Part shown: positions 60,359 through 64,000 of the stretch, in pieces
Layout of the letters: each line of letters begins with the position of its first letter
Numbering within the stretch: position 1 is the stretch's first letter
Assembly: GCA_965219165.1 (NCBI GenBank)
Contig: CBDCMW010000002.1
Location: 1-64,000 of the forward strand
Source of the DNA: Aldehydirespirator sp965219165
GTDB lineage: Bacteria; Actinomycetota; Acidimicrobiia; Acidimicrobiales; Aldehydirespiratoraceae
Length of the DNA stretch: 64,000 nucleotides
Direction: 5' to 3'
The notes under the pieces: model-generated
Database searches by the model: none
Told to the model about the DNA's origin: nothing
Seen by the model: only the letters and a program-made list of their open reading frames with translations
Program-made: the position numbers and the translations under genes

Positions 60359-60867
60359 CCGGCGGCGACCGGTGCCTGCGGCGCGACCAGTCCGGCTCGG
60401 GAACCGCTATCGGCGTGGCCATCATCTTCCCGATGCTGATGCTCGTGATCGTGTCGCTGCAGATGCTGTCGGATTCGGCCCGAATCGAGCAGGGCATCCA
60501 GGCCGCCGCCAACCGCGCCGCCCGCACCGCCTCGCTGTGCTGCCACCGCACCGGCGGCCCCGACGGTGCCGAGCAGGTGGCACAGGCCAGCCTGCGCGCC
60601 GCCGAGGGCGCCAACGTCCACAACCGCATCCTGTGCAACAACGACTTCGTGGGCAGCAGCGAAGTCGTCTTCATAGACGTCAGCGGCGACCGCGTCCCCA
60701 ACGACGGTCACACGGCTGTGCCGCCGGGCGGGACCGTGGCCGTGTTCGTCACCTGCCGAATCCCGCCGCGGGTGCTGGGAGGATACGGTTTCGCCGCCTT
60801 CACCGCCGAGCGCACGGCGATGGGGGTCGCGACCGTGGACCCGTACCGCTACCGGTCGGGCGCATGA
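60346..60867 (+). CDS. TadE/TadG-like pseudopilin 2
   Basis: 173 residues. RRDQSGSGTAIGVAIIFPML with the following MLVIVSLQMLSDSARIEQGI, QAAANRAARTASLC is the TadE signature helix. Cys residues in SLCCH, LCNND and VTCRI suggest disulfides. ATG 60346 or 60352 can serve as start; the overlap with the previous gene indicates coupling. Confidence 0.8.
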   Translation: MAMLTGGDRCLRRDQSGSGTAIGVAIIFPMLMLVIVSLQMLSDSARIEQGIQAAANRAARTASLCCHRTGGPDGAEQVAQASLRAAEGANVHNRILCNNDFVGSSEVVFIDVSGDRVPNDGHTAVPPGGTVAVFVTCRIPPRVLGGYGFAAFTAERTAMGVATVDPYRYRSGA

Positions 60868-61364
60868 CGGGCCCCGCCGCCGAACCCGGTGCCCGAGCGC
60901 AGCACCTCCAGCGGCGAGCCGACGACCAGCGGGGCGACTACGCCATTTTCATCGCCGTCATCGCCTCGGCCCTGCTGCTGTTCGGCGGCATCGCCTACGA
61001 CGCGCCCCGCCTCATCGCGGCCCGCCAGGACGCCCTGCACGCCGCCAACGAGGCTGCCCGGGTGGCGGCCATCACGGTCGCCAGCGGCGGCACCCTGGCG
61101 CAGGCCCAGAAGGCCGCGGAGGAGCGCATGTCGCGAACCCAGCTCATCTACGGCGAAGAGATACACGTTTTGTACATGGACTGCGTAGCCAGCCGGGTGC
61201 AGGTCACGGTGCTGACCGGCTACAGGTACCGGTCGGCGATCGGGGCGGTGAGACCGCACCAGCCCATCGCGGCCGTGGGCGCGGCCGAGGCCCGCCTGGT
61301 GCTGCCCAGCGACGAGACGAGCACCCTGCACTACCTGGGGGAGTGCCCGCTAAGCCCGAATTAG
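60864..61364 (+). CDS. TadE/TadG-like pseudopilin 3
   Basis: 166 residues from ATG 60864, which overlaps the previous stop (ATGA). DDQRGDYAIFIAVIASALLL, FGGIAYDAPRLIAARQDALH, AANEAARVAA is typical of TadG-like N-termini. The secreted part is short. Last of three coupled minor-pilin genes. Confidence 0.8.
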   Translation: MTGPAAEPGARAQHLQRRADDQRGDYAIFIAVIASALLLFGGIAYDAPRLIAARQDALHAANEAARVAAITVASGGTLAQAQKAAEERMSRTQLIYGEEIHVLYMDCVASRVQVTVLTGYRYRSAIGAVRPHQPIAAVGAAEARLVLPSDETSTLHYLGECPLSPN

Positions 61365-61496
61365 CCCGCGTCGGCGACGCCCGCGCATCAATCCAGACGA
61401 TGAAGCGGTCAACCGGAGATCACCGGACCAGCCCAGCGCAACTTCATATGAGAAAAAGCACATTCTAGATGTTGAATATGTAGCTCGTCCTGTAGA

Positions 61497-64000
61497 GTGC
61501 CCGCTTGTGCCCATCCTCCCCTGTGCGCTCGGCAAGAGGCGATCAAGCCCGCCCACGAGCCTCCATCTCGCAGATCAGCATTGAGACACTCACCCGTAAC
61601 GGTCTCCCGGCATGCGCTCGCCATCGTTGTGCTCGTCGGTGTCCCGGGGGCGGTCATTTTGCTGCTCGGCACCCCGGAGCTGGCCCTGCCCTCGGCATGG
61701 GCCGACGCACGCGCCCGAACCAATGACGGGACGCTGCCTGCCGGATACGTCGTGGACGTCGTCACGGGGGTCCTGCTGGTCGCATGGATCGCCAGCCTGT
61801 GGTTCCTGTTGTCGGGCCTGTTCAACCGCGGCAGCAGCCCGAGCGAGGAGGCAGCCGCTTCTGACGCGGGCGACGCCGACGAGGAGCTCTGGTGGCACCA
61901 GGGCTCTCCGATATTCGACGAGCAGTTCAGCGACGAATACCCGCGAGTGGTCGTGCCGCCCGACGACACGACCCCCGACGACACGACCCCCGACGACACG
62001 GCCTCGGACGAGGAGGGGCAGGACACCCCTTGGACGATGGGCGTGACAGAAACTGAACACAGCGACGCCCCGATCGGGCTGCTACCACAGGACGACCTGC
62101 TTGAAGACGACCTGCTTGAAGACATGGTCTCCGACGCTGAGATCGTCGGCAATCGCGGCGGCGCGCCATCCGATGATCCTCCGATGATCGTTCCGGTGCG
62201 GGCCTACTACTTCAGCCGGGCCGAGGACACGCTGCGCAGCATCTCGGCGCAGTTTCTGCACACACCGAAGCGCTGGCGGGAGCTCCAGTCGCTCAACACG
62301 GCCAGCCCCGGAGTCGCCGCCGTGGGGCCCGACAGCCCTCTCCCGGTAGGGACCGCGCTGGCACTGCCGGGCGACCCCCTGCCTTGGGGCAAGCCCGACC
62401 CGGTGTACCTGTGGACCCTCGCCGAGAAGTTCCTGTTCACCGCGTGGGGCCGGGAGCCGACGCCGGAGGAGGTCGTCCCATTCTGGAGAGGGCTGACCAG
62501 CGGCTCTCAACTCGAGGCCGGGGAATTCGTCAGACCGGAGCATCTGGCCGCGCCGGAGTTCGTGACAAGCGCGATGCCGGCACCCGATGCCACCGACGAA
62601 CCCCCGCCCGCGCCAGCACCCGAAGACCTCCCTCCGGTCGAGCCCGCGCCGGCACCCGAAGACCTCCCTCCGGTCGAGCCCGAGACCCGACCCGCCTACC
62701 AATCACCAGTACCCCCACCCCACCAACCACCCCTCGAGCCGGCCGCCTTCCAACCGCCGCCACCGCCGGCGTACGAGTCGCCCGTACCCCCAACCCACGA
62801 ACCACCACCGCCGGCGTACGAGTCGCCCGTACCCCCAACCCACGAACCACCACCGCCGGCGTACGAGTCGCCCGTACCCCCAACCCACGAACCACCACCG
62901 CCGGCGTACGAGTCGCCCGTACCCCCAACCCACGAACCACCACCGCCGGCGTACGAGTCGCCCGTACCCCCAACCCACGAACCACCACCGCCGGCGTACG
63001 AGTCGCCCGTACCCCCAACCCACGAACCACGCCGGCGTACGAGTCGCCCGTACCCCCAACCCACGAACCACCCCTCGAGCCAGTCGCCCTCCAGCCGCCC
63101 CCACCCCGATACGAGTCTCCCGAGGCCCCAACCCACGCACCGCCCCCGCCGATGCCGCCAAGGCCGGGGGTTCCCGATCTCGGACCCATCGAGCCCGAAG
63201 TGCCCTATGTGGAGGCCGAGGCGCCGCGCATGCCGAGCTTCCTGCCCTCACTCACCGGTGCCGAATCCGCCGCGCCAGCCCCGGAGTCAGAGGTGGTGGC
63301 GTCCTCGAGCCGGGGCCTGGCCGGCACCGCCGTAGGTGACGCCATGATGCTGTGGCAGCTGTCCCGGCTCCGTCGCCGGCGCGACGGAAGGCCGGACGCC
63401 GCAGACCCGATGGAAGAGTTGCTCAGGCAGAGCGCCCGCGTCGACACGCTCAGTTTCATCGAGGTCGCGATGCGCCATCTGCGGGCGGTCACCGTCGAGC
63501 GACTGCGAGAGAAGCCCGCCGTGCTGGCCGTGCGGGTCGGCACCTACGGATTCGAGGTGCTTCTCAACCGTCCGACGCAGGCCCCGGAAGGCTGGCAGAC
63601 AGCCTCTGGGGGCTACGTATTGGAGCTGCCGCAGGGAGTCACCGTCGAGAACCTCGACGTCACCACCCAGGGCCCCACCCTGTGCCCTGCCCTCGTCCCG
63701 GTGGGCGACACCCTGGAGGGCCCCCTGCTGCTGAACGTCGAGGAGATCGGCTGCCTGATCGTGTCCGGGCCCGGCTCGCCCTCGGTGAACCTGCTCAACG
63801 CCGTCGTCGGAACGCTGGGCTCCTCTCCCCTCGCGGGGGACATTCGCATCATCACCGTCGGGCTCGACACCCCGGCGGGCCTCCCCGGCTGGGAGCGGGT
63901 GCACGCCACCAGCTTCGACTCCCCCCAACTGGAGGAACTCCTCTCCACCGCCCACACCGGCAGCGGCGCATCCCTCGACGTCCTGGTGGTGGGCCCCGGC
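61497..64000 (+). CDS. LysM-type membrane protein of the Tad locus, frame broken at 63030, runs off the window
   Basis: The first frame (GTG 61497, start uncertain) gives a membrane helix (HALAIVVLVGVPGAVILLLG), a second one (VVDVVTGVLLVAWIASLWFL), an acidic linker and a LysM-like module (VRAYYFSRAEDTLRSISAQF, LHTPKRWRELQSLN). Then come seven 45-bp units encoding AYESPVPPTHEPPPP. The last spacing is 41 instead of 45 bases, which shifts the frame. From 63035 another frame stays open to the window end (VGDAMMLWQLSRLRRRRDGR; SFIEVAMRHLRAVTVERL; PLLLNVEEIGCLIVSGPG). This looks like one large protein, as found beside actinobacterial Tad genes, sometimes with a C-terminal BTAD domain. Incomplete at the right edge. 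Confidence 0.7.
62769..63079. repeat. 45-bp tandem repeat, seven copies, one with a 4-bp deletion
   Basis: Units begin GCGTACGAGTCGCCCGTACC at 62769, 62814, 62859, 62904, 62949, 62994 and 63035. The sixth unit is 41 bp because CACC is missing near 63030. The first six starts are evenly spaced and the sequences look identical. Confidence 0.9.

Noticed and set aside
62769..63079. Regular 45-bp repeats that might suggest a CRISPR array
   Set aside because: Units are contiguous without unique spacers, lie in an open frame and encode a Pro-rich linker.

Overview
The window reads as high-GC actinobacterial chromosome. The gene style fits an Acidimicrobiia-like heterotroph: an acyl-CoA carboxylase beta subunit with its small epsilon partner, methylmalonyl-CoA epimerase, LigC-type ligase, a GlcNAc operon, a Tad pilus locus and many Pro/Ala-rich linkers. 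The taxonomic guess is inference from gene content; no marker gene here proves it.

Layout. 1-6905: core genes (cyclophilin-type isomerase, S51-like hydrolase plus methyltransferase-like pair, aat, acyl-CoA carboxylase beta/epsilon, FMN-binding protein, lipoprotein). 7042-15746: one leftward operon for amino-sugar uptake and catabolism. A ROK repressor comes first, then the ABC binding protein, two permeases, ATPase, ROK sugar kinase, nagA and nagB. It is preceded by a promoter (TTGACC-17-TAAACA) overlapped by a perfect TTTGTTT-AGC-AAACAAA operator. 16031-22923: epoxide hydrolase, LigC-type ligase, 5'-3' exonuclease, epimerase, recR, dnaX, SRP RNA and tRNA-Ser(GGA).

22912-42155 is a genomic island. 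The last bases of tRNA-Ser(GGA) (CCACACCCTCCGCG) are repeated at 42142-42155, and the similarity continues for about 75 bp beyond each copy. Its left half carries metabolic cargo: a frameshifted Calx-beta/fibronectin surface protein, a solute-binding lipoprotein, a GH3 glycosidase, a TauE/SafE transporter and a LysR regulator. Its right half is a mosaic of IS3/IS30 scars around a 1739-residue DEDDh exonuclease-RecQ-UvrD fusion and a nucleotidyltransferase toxin-like pair. These sit between two inverted 42-bp IS ends (34333-34374 and 42006-42047). Decayed relatives of a second nucleotidyltransferase-type pair lie at 33.5-34.1 kb and 43.2-43.6 kb. A tyrosine-recombinase fragment at 44.1-44.4 kb suggests that a second, older element lay to the right.

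44443-48029 returns to core genes: a propeller-like membrane protein, a DM13 protein, a fold-type IV PLP enzyme, the tRNA adenosine deaminase and tRNA-Ser(CGA). 48030-52671 is a second accessory patch. It holds a cluster of GGCGCGAAA motifs, a HicA/HicB-like module, a frameshifted DUF2510-PH protein and an IS3 remnant that truncates a membrane protein. 52705-64000 is the Tad/Flp pilus locus: prepilin peptidase, CpaB, CpaE-like, CpaF, TadB, TadC, a pilin-like peptide and three TadE/G-like pseudopilins. It ends in a LysM-type protein that runs off the window.

Five genes are broken by small indels: cyclophilin, fibronectin protein (twice), DUF2510-PH and the LysM protein. The two located exactly, in the cyclophilin and PH genes, fall in C or G runs. 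They may be sequencing errors rather than true decay.
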